DNA from: Nageia nagi
Taxonomy: Eukaryota > Pinophyta
Assembly: GCA_050084985.1 (NCBI GenBank)
Contig: JBITNC010000001.1
Span: 117,242,001-117,306,000, forward strand
Direction: 5' to 3'
DNA: 64,000 nucleotides
In this document: piece by piece, positions 47,201 through 58,385 of the stretch
Layout: every line of letters begins with the position of its first letter
Position numbering within the stretch: position 1 is the stretch's first letter
Notes under the pieces: model-generated
The model's input: the letters and a program-made list of their open reading frames with translations, nothing else
Databases searched by the model: none
What the model was told of the DNA's origin: nothing
Made by a program: the position numbers and the translations under genes

Positions 47201-48450
47201 TCAATATTAGGACTCTTAAGTTAATTGGAGTTGGTCTAGTGGTCATGGTATTAGGCTCAATTTGCAGTCCTACTTCCATCAATTTCTCAAGATTTTTATG
47301 GACTAGCAGCCAACGTAAATAAGAAGAATGCTAAAAATTTAATTTTTCAATTTTGAAAAGATTCCTTCTTATTTCATTTGAAATAAAGGTAGGGAAGTCA
47401 TAGCAGACATGTGCCTCTATAATATTGTAAGCCATCCTCATCATGGCTTCGTCTGCTTCAATCTAGGTCTTCTTTCTAAGAATGACAATGAATACTTGTA
47501 ACACCTTTCTATCTCATGCCTTTTTAAAGGAGGTGATGTCATAGCTTTTAAAGAGCTTTGTAGTTCTCCCCTCATACCTTTCATCGATCTAGTTTAGCAT
47601 TTTGTATTCATTTTTATAAAAATCATCCCTTTCACATTTAAATTAATTTGCTTTTTTATGTGAAAGATCCAATCAATTGGTATTACAAGTACTTGAATAA
47701 TAGAATTAGAAGAGTAATCTAGTAGCAGTTTGGGTTTTGACCTAGATTTTCCTTATAGCTGTTAGTCTTTGAAAACCATAATCTCATAGCCTTTTTGACT
47801 ATGCTTCATATTAGCATCTACCCCTCAAGTTCAAATTTAGTTGGTGACTTGGTCATCATGATGGTATCTACAATCTTTTTTACACCAGAGGTTTGCATTC
47901 AGGACATCAAACCTTTCTATAAAATGCTCTACAACTCTTTCCTTTCTTGCTTAGTATGCTCTATAAATTCTAAGCTCTTGCTTATTCAAAAACTTGTGCT
48001 CTAAAATTGCTAAGTGTAGAATAGGAAGGTGAGGGATATGTTTTATTCACCTAAGGTTTGTGATAGATGTCTATTAATGGTAGTTAAATGCTAGGATGTA
48101 TTGGGGTTTGTACATTGTATGGATTGGTGGATAATAGGCAAGATTGGATCAACTTGGAGCATGTCAAATTCAAATTGAGGTAAGGCATGATGGTTGGAAG
48201 ATTTGAGGAATCTTTTCCTTCAATGCTATCCTTTTGATTGATAGCTATTAGGGCATAAGTGCTAATTTCACACCATGCCTAGTTAATGTTTAACATTAAT
48301 GGCTACATACCTTCTTGAAGAATGCATATAGTTATAAAGAATGTACAAACATAAGGTAATATATATATATATATATATATATATTATACTATATACACTA
48401 TATAGTTTTCAATAGGTGTTATGAAATCACCCTATCACCCAATAATGCTT
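44273..48450 (-). pseudogene. Gypsy-H 3' region: long coding-like frame of unknown function between integrase and 3' LTR
   Basis: On the minus strand, long stretches read as protein with few stops. Around 47640-47220 YEGRTTKLFKSYDITSFKKA, AYNIIEAHVCYDFPTFISNE, LFKIEKLNF and VHKNLEKLMEVGLQIEPN are separated by only three stops in about 150 codons. After a frame change comes VAWSYYDFKNKFYAPMVEIL, then YFEKPFILPKYVT and LEMVNAPWMYDPQGKLYK near 46790. At 45955-45662 an open frame is Asp/Glu/Lys-rich (GDDGDDDDNDPKNKK, EKEKPQEKEEGGVE). Further on, near 45000, come SHTYILLKTQIEQAIQQFTT and PRSIIERIQS. I recognise no family. Some plant gypsy lineages carry env-like or other extra frames here, but no signal or membrane segment is evident. 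An (AT)n run lies at about 48359-48384. Confidence 0.6.
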
Positions 48451-49685
48451 CAAATAGATCCTGTTGACTGGGATAGATAGTTTGCAGGACTCGATGATAT
48501 ATTACAATTTGAATGCATTATTTTGCATGGCTTGAGTGATGATATAAGGCCTGCTCTATAAGGATTCAAAATTATAATGTCTCTTGGGATTTGCTCTTTA
48601 CTCATCCCATTTGAGGATGATGTCTCCTATTTCAAACTTCACCTAGGAAGACTTCTTCTTGTCAAACCACTTCTTGACTACCTTCTACTGATGTTAAAAA
48701 TATTTATATGCTTTATTTTTATCTTCTTCCAACTTAATTTGATTAAGCCTTGCTTATAATGGTTCAAATTCATAATCTTCCATTGTTTACAAAATTTTTA
48801 ATGCCAATAATTCAAGGCAAATTGGCAACATGGGTCTTTTACCATATACTAATGCATAAGGTGATGTCTTAATAGCTGATTTGATATTGATCCTATCTAC
48901 CCATAATGCATAGTACAACTATGGATGCCATTGTTTAGGATTTACTTTAATTATTCTTTTGATGATATGGGTTAAGTTTTTATTGGTTGATTCAGATAAT
49001 CCATTACCCTATAGGTAATAATTTGAGGAGAACAACTAGTAGATCCCATACTTAACAACAAAGTTTGACAAATTAGCTCCAATGAATGCAGGACCATTAT
49101 CTAAAATAATAGTCTCCCTTGATCTACATTTTTGCATAGCATAGCTTCTGACCATCTTGTAAAATAATCCATTGTATTCAAGATAAACTTATGGCCTATT
49201 TAGAAGTTAGGATTTATAACACCAATGAAGTCTAGGCTCCATTGTTGGAAAGGTTTCTCAACCACCTTAGGTTTAAGAGGCATGGCTTCTTACCTTATTT
49301 TTCTCATAGGTATGCTACATTTGTCACACGCTCAAGCTATCTTGAATGAATCCTAAAATATGGTAGGCCAATAGTACCTAGCTTGTAATATTTTTGTTGT
49401 AGTAATTTGTCCACTATAATATCCTCTAGAAAATCCATAATGAAATTCATGCAATATTCTTTGGGTTTCATCATGAGCTACACATCTTAATAGGGTTTGA
49501 TCAAAATTTTTCTTATAAATATGGTCCTCTATCATTATAAATTTTAAAGCTTGCAACTTGAATCTCCTTCTTTGAAACCTATCTAGAGATTCAGGACATT
49601 TACCAATTTGAAAATAAAAAATAATTTGTTTTATCCAATCACTTTTTTCATTAAGATGCTGTTCATCCTCTATGATAGCAATCAT
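48451..49685 (-). pseudogene. Gypsy-H integrase
   Basis: The H2C2 zinc-binding domain is read from 49685 to 49353 (LLRCVAHDETQRILHEFHYG, then TTTKILQARYYWPTIF). The core begins near 49260 (QQWSLDFIGVINPNF, then HKFILNTMDYFTRWSEAM) and continues with YALWVDRINIKSAIKTSPYA and VYGKRPMLP. The tail carries KFEIGDIILKWDE and a SRPYII segment near 48600-48550. Decayed by several stops and one frameshift in the core. Confidence 0.8.
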
Positions 49686-49689
49686 ATGT

Positions 49690-50400
49690 GAGGCTTATAC
49701 TATATTTTCATATATAGCCTTATCTTTTATAATCTTGGTTGGTTTTATTTATACATCATATTCCATTATCTTAGTGACCCAACCTGCTTTTCCTTCACCC
49801 AATTCTCCTTGTATGACATAACTTCTCACATCAGAATGGATAGTGAATACAAGGATCTTGTTATGGGACACATAATGCTTAAATTTCTAAGTCTTTTCAT
49901 TATGGAAAATACTTATTTTTTAATAAATGAATACCTTTTCTAATGTTGGTGTAGTGTTTAGCAATGAAAGACAATCAAATGTTCTTCTTTCTTATCATCT
50001 TTCTATGCTAGAATTGCAACAATGCTTTTCTTTTCTCCATATGCATACATAATGAAATCTTTTGAAAAATTAGAATTTTTAAGAATAAGAGCTTTTGTTA
50101 TAGTTTTTTTAATATCTTGAAAAGCTTGTTTTGCTTTTTCTGACTAAGAAAATATAGTATCTTTTTTCAACATTGCAATGATTAGAGATACTATTTCTAA
50201 AAAATCATTGATGAATTTTTTAACAAAATTGATCTGACTAAGGAATGATTGCAAGGCCTTATTATTGGAAGGTAGTGGTAATGCTTCAATAGCTTTCACT
50301 TTGTCTAGATAAATTGTCAATCCCTTTTCTATGAAAATATGTCCAAGTAATTTTCCTTAGTTAACTATGAAAATAGACTTTTTAGGATTGATTGAAATGC
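49690..50400 (-). pseudogene. Gypsy-H RT-linked RNase H
   Basis: The connection NKALQSFLSQINFVKKFIND leads into KAKQAFQDIKKTITKALIL and MYAYGEKKSIVAIL, the gypsy RNase H start. HYVSHNKILVFTIHSDVRSY and the KAGWVTKIMEYDV region follow before integrase. It shows that the usual RNase H is present in addition to the one upstream of RT. Confidence 0.7.
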
Positions 50401-51325
50401 CAAACTCCATAAAATTTCTAAATACTTGTCTAAGATGTTGTAAATGATCTTCTCTACTCTTAGAAAATACTATGATATCATCCAAATAAACCAAGATAAT
50501 CTTATTCATCAAATCACCAAATGCATGTTCCATGGCTCTTTAAAAAGTAGCTCTTGTGTTAGAAAGACCAAAGGGCATTCTTTGAAAATTAAATGTTCCT
50601 CATTTGGTTGTGAATGAAGTTTTGTATTGATCCTCATCCCTTACCCATATCTAGTTGAATCCTAAGTAGCCATCAATCATTGAAAAATAGCAAGCTCTAC
50701 CTACTGTATGCAGAATTTGTTCTATAGGAGGAAGAAGATAATTATCCTTGAGAGATACTTGGTTCAAATTTTTGAAATCTACACATAGTCTGATCTTCCC
50801 ACTCTTCTTACTAATTGGAACTAGATTTCCAACCCAAGAAGAATGCTTATTAGGATAAATAATTTTTGAATCAAGCAATTTAATCAATTTTTGTTTCATG
50901 TCTTCTTTTATTTTTAGGTTGAATAGCCTTTATGTTTTCTTATATGGTTTAACCTTTGGTTCAAGCTCAATAGTGTGCTGGATGACATTTTTGTCATATG
51001 TCTTCATATCATCACAATTTCAAGCAATTACTTTTGAGAACTAATGATAAATATGAAATAGGACCTTTTTTTTCTTCATCAAAGTAGTCTGATCCAACCT
51101 TTATATATTTTTGGGTTCTACTTCTAGCTCAATATGGATTTCTTTTTGAATGGCCAAAGATTTGGCTTTTTGAACATCCTCTGAATTAAATAGTCTTTCA
51201 AAAGAGAGTAGACCTTTTGGTATGACATTATTTTTAAGTTGAATCACATATGACTCTTGAAAGCAGTTAGATAATTCTTGAGTACCAAAGGTGTGAGCCA
51301 CTGCTTCATCTAATAAAAAATTCAT
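50401..51325 (-). pseudogene. Gypsy-H reverse transcriptase
   Basis: A linker (GLLSFERLFNSEDVQKAKSL, 51325-51101) precedes the RT. From 50899 the frame reads IIYPNKHSSWVGNLVPISKK, IRLCVDFKNLNQVSLKDNYL and YFSMIDGYLGFN. Near 50490 the active site is intact: ILVYLDDIIVFSKSREDHLQ. INPKKSIF follows. This is the only RT in the window with an intact Y-x-D-D box. Stops lie around 50650 and 50910. Confidence 0.8.
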
Positions 51326-51352
51326 AATATGCTCATCAAAGTTAAATACTTA

Positions 51353-51883
51353 TCAAAAATTTGTAGCATCAAGCACTAATAACCTACATTGAACTTTGAC
51401 TCCAAGGCTTCCTCTTTTGTAATGAGTAGAATTATAATGTGCCCCTTTACCAAGAAGTGCATAAACTATTTGGTTGTACCTCTTAGGAATAGATATAAAA
51501 TTGAGAGCCAAGAATGAATCCATTAAATCCCATACCCTATTCATATAGGTATTTAGATAGTGATGTTTTACACTAATCTAGTTTCTAACTTGCTTTATGA
51601 TCAATTCTGAATCACCATGTACAATTAGATATATCATACCCATATTGATTAATTTAGATAATCCTAAACAAAGGGTTTCATATTCAACAACATTGTTTAT
51701 GCAAATCCATATGAATTTGAATGAGAATATCATCATATACCCCTCTGGTGATTTAAATACAACACCAGATCCACATCTATGTTTACATCTAGCTCCATCA
51801 AAGAACATTGTCCATACCTCATGCTCCCTTTCAATTATGATTGAGATTGGTTGCATATTTTTATGTAAATAATAGTTTCCCAT
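51353..51883 (-). pseudogene. Gypsy-H extra RNase H-like domain located before RT
   Basis: From 51883 leftward: VWTMFFDGARCKHRCGSGVV (first Asp in FFDG), INNVVEYETLCLGLSKLI (the Glu in N-N-V-x-E-Y-E), LIVHGDSELIIKQV (second Asp in GDS), then LMDSFLALNFISIPKRYNQI. The order and spacing match the RVT_3 type of RNase H1. The last catalytic Asp region reads RYNQIVYALL, without the usual N-x-x-A-D. It lies between protease (52472-51994) and RT (50899 leftward); in Gypsy-C and Gypsy-D the equivalent domain lies after RT. Confidence 0.75.
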
Positions 51884-51993
51884 ACCAATATCTATGACCT
51901 AATAATTTAGATCATTTGTTGAAAGAATTTCAATTGTTAGCAATTTTTCTCTAAGTGTATCCCTTTCAAGCACTTCTACAGGTTTAGGGCCAT

Positions 51994-52472
51994 TCATATA
52001 GTTCTGTTGTGTGATCTTCTTGAGATGAAAACTTTTGGTACCTCATTTAGAATGTTTACTTGTTTGTTTTTAAAGGGAAATAGAATATGTGTATAATCTA
52101 AAGCTAAGTATCCTACCAATTTGGTAGTAAATTCTCTAGATAAACAAATTCCAAATAGAGGTGGAAAGTCAATGATAATAATATCTTGAATGATACAAAT
52201 ATCAAGGAATACATTAAGATTTATTGAAACTACTTTAACAAATAAATGCATCTAGTGATATACAATTTCATTTCATTTACAACTGCTTTTGGAATTACGA
52301 TAATAGCAACTCTGATATCTATCATGTAGTTATTAACTACCCAACCTTCTAATCTTAGAGAGATAAAAAGTAGGGGTATGCTTATACCTATGGGAGCTAG
52401 AGGGACATCATTAGATATTGCAAAGACAACATTATCTTCACTTACCTTTTTCTTATTATTTTTTAACTTCAA
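51994..52472 (-). pseudogene. Gypsy-H aspartic protease
   Basis: VVNNYMIDIRVAIIVIPKAV keeps the position of the active-site loop (D-x-G-A in active forms, here MIDIRVA). CIIQDIIIIDFPPLFGICLS and REFTTKLVGYLALDYTHIL follow, the conserved body of this protease group. There is one frame change near 52240. Confidence 0.7.
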
Positions 52473-52927
52473 AACTTCTTACAAAAGATCCATTTGACCT
52501 GGAATCCTTAATGCATCAAACATGGTCATTTTTGAAGGTGTTTTCTTTAGTTCTTCTATAATATTATATGGAGCATATGGAAAAAACATACTTATTTTAG
52601 TTGGTCGATGTGTTTTAAATTATTGATTAGACTTTTATTTATGATGATATATAATGAAAAATATCTCAATGGATGAGGCCTCTCCTTATTTGGGACTTAT
52701 TTTTTGATCACAACAAGATGTATAGTTGTGGGGGTAATATTGCGTAGGTTCTAAGAAATATGACCTAGATGCTCAAGAGATTGATTTCTTTGATTCTTAG
52801 GTTGGATCATAGAAGCATTGGCTCTTTTTGGTTCAAATTGTATTGAAATGGCCTTTTGATTTTACTGAGTGAGTTGAGGTTGTTATGTGGCTACTGAATA
52901 TGAGGCTCTAGTTTGAACATAGTTGGC

Positions 52928-54081
52928 TTATTCTCCATCATATCCCAAAAGCCAAAAATTAGCCATGGTAAGGTTACCAATAGGATTTGATTCAGGTTCC
53001 ATAATTTGGTGTAAATGTAAACCCATGTACTGGTGTTGATAGATGGCACATGGTTCTGGGAGATGAGGAGCTAAACATGGAGGGCACCATTCTATAATTA
53101 TTAGAGCATCACTTTCTATAGAACTTGCCATAACCATATTTTCAATCACTTTAGGAGCATTAAGCTATTTTGGTAGGTTATATATAGGTTAAAATCTAGG
53201 TTGATATTGATTCTCATATCTTTTGTAGTTAAACCCTTGATTCTACCTCTCTTGGAGTGTGAGCTTATTAGTAAGGTTCCTAATAGTTATCTCCAATTTC
53301 TTTATCCTCTCTTGCTCTTGAGATTTAGAATCAATGTTTGTACTTGTATATGTGAGGGTAGGTAGTGCTGGTACTTGATTATGAATAATAGGTTTAAGAG
53401 GGGGTGGTAAGTCTAAAACTTCTGAGTGCACAATTTGTAGGGCTTATTTAGGAGGCAAATTAGGAAACAAGGGCATAATGGTTCTTGGTTGCATCTTTCT
53501 AGAGGACACCAAAGTATGTTCAAAGGTTTTCGATATCTGGTAAACATCTAGGAAAGTATCTCTTGACATAAAAATTAGCATATTAAGATTCAAAACAAAG
53601 GGTTTCCTTTAATATACTAGAGCTTATGCATTTGTTGGTCTAATCCTTACTGGAATATGTTTCCATGTTTTCTCAAATCTGATATTGAATTCGTTAATAG
53701 ATTCATGAGGTGTATTTTGATACATGCTATAAGGCTTAGAGAGGTACTATCATCACCATTTGTAATGAATATTTTGATTAAATCCTGATATAACTCTCCT
53801 CATGTATTTATAGACTGAGGGGTAAGAGTTTTGAACCATTCAGCTACTTTGCCTTCAAAAGAGTGTCATAACAGTCTAGTCATCATCATTTCATCAGTGA
53901 CATCAAAGCTTGAAGCCAATAGAGATATATCTTGAAAATTTTCATATGGTGTTTTACCAGATTCATCATATTTGGGAAAAACTTTGAAATCTTCTTGGAG
54001 AATATCTAGTGAATTAGCAACAACTACCAAATGATGGCCATTATTCCAAGCAGGAAAATTAGTAGGATCAGGTTGAGCCAT
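52928..54081 (-). pseudogene. Gypsy-H gag with zinc knuckle
   Basis: The frame opens MAQPDPTNFPAWNNGHHLVV at 54081 and continues with KTPYENFQDISLLASSFDVT, the same layout as Gypsy-F gag (EHCVDVAGLAKIHN). A coiled-coil-like stretch at 53431-53243 (EQERIKKLEITIRNLTNKL) precedes a knuckle near 53090, WCPPCLAPHLPEPCAIYQHQ, with the C-x2-C-x3-H-x4-C spacing of Gypsy-F. Several stops are present between 53866 and 53431. Confidence 0.75.
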
Positions 54082-54432
54082 ATTTGAATCAATTGAATTA
54101 GATGAAGGATTTTTTGAGGTAGAATGAAATGTAATTAATAATGTGACAAACCTTAAGGGAATTTGAGTTGATATAATCTAAGAAATCTTTCACCTAGTCC
54201 TCCTATGAGGAACTAACAACTCTTGAAATCTAGGCTATTTGAGGGAGTTTTTGGCACTAATTCTAGTAAGTCTACATTTTGGAGGTGCTAGGGTTCAAAA
54301 TGTTGATTAATTGATAATATATTCACCAATAAGGTGATAAAAACCTTATAATATTCGAAGGATCTAATTGATGGCTTACTAGACACAACTATATGGCCTA
54401 TTTACGCTTACTAAATATGGAATTTAGCTCAT

Positions 54433-54450
54433 GGCCCATTGGGCATGCCA
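54433..54450 (-). other. Gypsy-H primer-binding site
   Basis: The minus strand reads TGGCATGCCCAATGGGCC, sharing TGGCATGCCC with Gypsy-F. It lies about 17 bases inside the 5' LTR end. Confidence 0.6.
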
Positions 54451-54467
54451 AAAATGGACTTTTCTAC

Positions 54468-56235
54468 TATTGATCTATATAATGTAACCTTAAGGGTTTG
54501 GTTTGGTTGAGTTCTCCATTTCATGTAATAGTAGGGTCCTTGAAAGAGCAAAATATGGTGGGGATGCACTCATGTTGGTTTTTTTCTCAATCTCTAGATT
54601 GTAGGTCAGTTCCTATCTATTGTAAAGGTTGAAAGTAACAAGAAAGGCATAAAAGGAAAAGAGTAACAAAAAGATATGAACATGTTAAACTAAAATAAAA
54701 CTAAACTAAATAGCCCTAACATTGCAGCATAGGTTGCAATCCATAGCCAAGATTAAGAATAGCAAACTATCTTACTCTTGGGTTCTCAGAATCATAATAC
54801 ACAGCCACAACTTAAGATAACATCTCATACATAACATTCATAAAGCCTAACAGATAACCACTTGTTGCAAAGGGAAAAGCATTATCAACTTGTATTATCA
54901 TATATAAAAGCATCTTATATACTTGGGCAAATTTGCTAGACTTTTTGACCCTTTAGACTTACAAGGGTCCACTATTTATACATATTTCTTCCCTATTGGG
55001 TGGTTGTTCATCAATTATACTCATAACTATTTTTGTTTATTGAAAATAGTAAATAGAACTATTTACAAATATACAATTATGTTAGATTATACAATGAATA
55101 AGTAAAATAAATGTTGAAGTCTAGGAATTTGAAATTTTTGAGCCATTATACTTCTTAAGCTACAATCCTCCTTATTTTTCATTGACTACATTCCCTTGAG
55201 TTTGTAGCTAATTGAGGATGCACTATCTCTTAGCTAATTGGTACAATCAAGAATTGTATTCTATCAACAATGACCTACTTCTCTACAATGATAAATGATG
55301 AGCAATATAACTCTTAGTTGCATGGAATAGGGAGGGCAATGAATAGTGTATCATTGAAGACCTAGGAGGAACTATTACTATTATGTGGAAATGAGTCATA
55401 GTCAACACATTGACAGAGCCTTGGGGGTCAAACAATTATGATCAAGTGGACCTGTATGTTCCTTTGTACCCATAACACATTAATTTTAGGCAAAAGATAT
55501 GACATCATTATTCAAAATTGATGGGTTCTAATTAGTTTCCTTTATGAAATATCTCCCACTGAATGTGGTACTTCCTGCTGAATGTGGTACTTCCCATTGC
55601 TTATTATCTTAGGACCCGCTAATTTTGGCAAAAAGTTGTAAATCATCATTCAAAATTGATGGGATTTATTCAGGTGTCTTCATGAAGTATCTCCCACTAA
55701 ATGAAGTAGTTCCCGCTTATGATTATCTTGAGACCCTTTGATTTCATATAAAAATGATGACATCATCAATCAAAATCAATGGGTTCTATTATATCTCCTT
55801 GTAATACTTCCCATGAATTTTTAATGTTCAATCACGATTTCCTTGAGAAAATTTGCAGGCTCTATGATATCACCCATTAGAGATCTAGACTATACTCAGA
55901 CATTTATTTATAACTCCTAGACTTTTACTTAGACACTTAATTCCCTTACATATTACAATATTACCTAGACATAGTATATTGGTTCCTAGACATGACTTAG
56001 ATCAAATTTTCATAACCTATGACTCTCTTTATATACATAGTTACTAGAGGAACATCTAAATTAAGCAAGGCTTATTCTCAGGACTTACTACAACACCCAT
56101 TAGATAGCAACTAGACCCTTGAAGCAAAAAGGTTTAATACTAAGACATATATAAACAATACCTGAACATTGACAACACCTGGAACTCTTTAGACTTGAAT
56201 CAATTTTGAAATGAATGAAAGAATAAAGAATACTA
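54468..56235 (-). repeat. Gypsy-H 5' LTR
   Basis: Matches 42377-44272. Tandem units lie at about 55480-55830. A ~130-bp segment present in the sister LTR is missing near its outer end, probably by deletion. Confidence 0.8.
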
Positions 56236-56866
56236 GATTTATTAAAATTAATTTTCAATAAAAATAATTCTTAAACTTGAAAATTTAGGTTCTATTACTT
56301 TTTTCATAACTTTTTTTTGGAGGAATTATGAAAAAAAATTATATGTGCATAATCTATAGATAATTCTCTATTAAATAAAAAAAAAATGAAAAAGGATAAG
56401 TTTAAGTCAAATTATGTATACTGTAGATTGGTGCTTTTTGAAATAATAATTAGGGTCACTAAAAAGTTAATAAAAAATAAAATATTCATGCAAAAATTAT
56501 GAAAAAATATCCTACTCAATCTTCAGTGTGTTAGATAACTTTTCTCAAAAGGCTTTTAAAAAATATTATATTTTAAGTCAAAATATGCTTTCTATAGAAG
56601 AGCATGGTATGGTCATAAAATAGTACATTTTAAATAATAGCTTTTAAAATTTTCTATCATAAATCAATTTCTATCAACTAGGTAGTGGAATAAATTACAT
56701 ATTTGAAAATGACACTCCAAGTACTACATTTTCACCATAGTGATATTTTTCAAGATTCCATCTTTGAGGGATTCAAAAGTTGACATCACTTATGACCAAA
56801 CTTGAAAATAAAAGAAAACATATCCACTTTTTGGCCATTTGTGGACCCATCTTCTTGCACATACAC

Positions 56867-56976
56867 TAATACAAAAAACTAATTGATTGACATATTCATG
56901 AAAGGAGTTGCAAAGGATCAATTTTTGATGTTGAGATACTTGATGGTAAGCCCTCTCAGAATGAAAGGGGGGGGTA
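56867..56976 (+). pseudogene. Copia-B RNase H end and polypurine tract
   Basis: The frame resumes after DNA-G as LIDIFMKGVAKDQFLMLRYL (active copies: ADIFTK). It runs to a polypurine tract GAATGAAAGGGGGGGGTA at about 56959-56976, right before the 3' LTR. Confidence 0.8.
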
Positions 56977-57432
56977 TGTTGAGAATATCTAAGACATGTT
57001 AAATTGATAATTCAGCCTCAATCTTGATATTTTCACTTTATATTTTTAAATGCAACCAAGACTATGTTTCATCAAGCTCAAATGCTATGTACTCCATTTT
57101 TCTGGCTAAACACAATCATGTTTTAGTATTGTTATTTTTTCCAATTATTGTTGAGTTTCATTTTAGTTGTATTAGAGCTTGTAATCAGTTCCTAGAATGA
57201 TCCAAAATATTTTATCACTATAAATTAATTCTTATTTCATTTGTTTTGATTATATTATTATAAAATCCATGAGATGAAGTAAATTGGTATCCAAACTTTT
57301 ATTGCAAAGTGTTTGATAGAATATCATTCACCATTGAAGTCTAAATAAAGCTTGTGTTTTAATCTCAATTTTCATTGATACTTTATGATCTTGGAATGTA
57401 TGATTGTATTTATGTTTTAACATCAGACTTTA
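56977..57432 (+). repeat. Copia-B 3' LTR
   Basis: TGTTGAGAATA to CAGACTTTA, matching 7768-8238. The terminal CA has become TA. The target duplication TTGAA follows at 57433-57437. Confidence 0.85.
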
Positions 57433-57437
57433 TTGAA

Positions 57438-57628
57438 TACCATTTCATTTGAAATACACTTGTATAACATTTCATTTCTACCTTGTATCCACACCATGGG
57501 ATCTAATAATCCAAGAGGCATTGGAATATTACACTAGAATGAATTTTAAAAAGAATCTTCAATTGAGTGTATGAGGTGATGGATCTAGGCTCTAGAATGT
57601 GGAATCAATTCTTGATTCTCCCATCAAG
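57438..57628 (-). pseudogene. Gypsy-A, middle arm (gag)
   Basis: A minus-strand gag remnant (PMPLGLLDPMVWIQGRNEML) leads into the left arm at 7762 once Copia-B is removed. TRIM-I cuts its right side. Confidence 0.5.
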
Positions 57629-57633
57629 ATATG

Positions 57634-58385
57634 TGTAGACAACTAAAAATGATTTATTATTTATTAATAAATCATATTTTAAGTATCTATGCTATATATT
57701 ATTTAAATCATAAAAATATATACAATATTAATACTAATATGTTAATTAAATGCTAAACATATGCTAATCAAGGCTAATATCTCTTAATCATGTATATATA
57801 TAGAATTGTCTTGAGAATATCATTAATATTACATGTTATTCTATAATTATGTTAAAATGATTATTATTATTTCAAATTCAACTCTCACTCTCTCTTTTGT
57901 CCTTGTAGGTACAAAAGGAGATGCATAACACAATAATCCCTATTAGATCTCTTTGATAGGTGGTTGTCCATACATCAATCATACTACACTTATAGTATCT
58001 CTAAACATCATCTATTGGAGGATCAATTATGCTTGGAGCTTCTATTATATGCTATATTTTGCATATGACTTGATTTTGCAGGTTTTAGAGCATCTACACC
58101 CTAGCATTCACACACTGCTCACATCGTGATTCCTTACGATCCAAAGCTAAAGAAAAAAAAGATGATGAATATTAGTTTGCATGATTCATTATCATCATCA
58201 AATCCATCTCTAATTCGGTCCAATCCTCTATATTTCACTACCATACCTTGAGGATTGGTTTCTTCTCATATCAGGTGCACACTTTCTTGGTTTTATTTAC
58301 ACAACCTACATAAGTGATTTGCATCATATATTGTAGATTTATATTTATTGTATTCATTGCAATAAATAATAATTTAGAGTCTACA
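57634..58385 (+). repeat. TRIM-I 5' LTR
   Basis: TGTAGACAACTAAAAATG to TTAGAGTCTACA. It matches 59696-60446 along its whole length. Confidence 0.85.

Larger units (their letters stand above)
42377..56235 (-). mobile_element. Gypsy-H: ~13.9-kb Ty3/gypsy (Tat-like) retrotransposon nested in DNA-G, minus orientation
   Basis: LTRs lie at 42377-44272 and 54468-56235, with a TGGCATGCCC-type primer-binding site at 54433-54450. Minus order is gag with knuckle, protease, an RNase H-like domain, RT, RNase H, integrase, then a long coding-like region of unknown function. The length, the duplicated RNase H and the RT sequence type suggest the Tat side of plant gypsy elements (inference). No clear target duplication was found. 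The frames carry stops but are better preserved than in Gypsy-A or Gypsy-C. Confidence 0.8.
42230..56866. mobile_element. DNA-G: TIR DNA element (MITE-like, ~0.78 kb without Gypsy-H) in Copia-B RNase H
   Basis: The left end reads GTGCAACAAGATGGGTCCAC at 42236-42255. The right end, on the minus strand, has GTGCAAGAAGATGGGTCCAC. The similarity extends outward to a 26-bp terminal inverted repeat with about 4 mismatches, and inward to an AAGTGGA block. TAAT flanks both sides (42226-42229 and 56867-56870). Removing it rejoins the copia RNase H end. Its own sequence is 42230-42376 plus 56236-56866, AT-rich and non-coding. The superfamily is uncertain. Confidence 0.6.
7768..57432 (+). mobile_element. 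Copia-B: full-length Ty1/copia retrotransposon carrying nested insertions
   Basis: The element is bounded by similar LTRs at 7768-8238 and 56977-57432 and by a 5-bp target-site duplication TTGAA (7763-7767 and 57433-57437). A tRNA-iMet-type primer-binding site follows the 5' LTR, and a G-rich polypurine tract precedes the 3' LTR. Internal order is gag, protease, integrase, RT, RNase H. With the insertions removed the element is about 5 kb, normal for copia. Gypsy-C splits gag at 8649/38414, and DNA-G with Gypsy-H splits the RNase H end at 42229/56867. All enzyme domains are broken, so it is dead. Confidence 0.85.

Noticed and set aside
48359-48384. (AT)n run as a regulatory or origin element
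   Set aside because: It is a plain dinucleotide microsatellite with no other signal around it.
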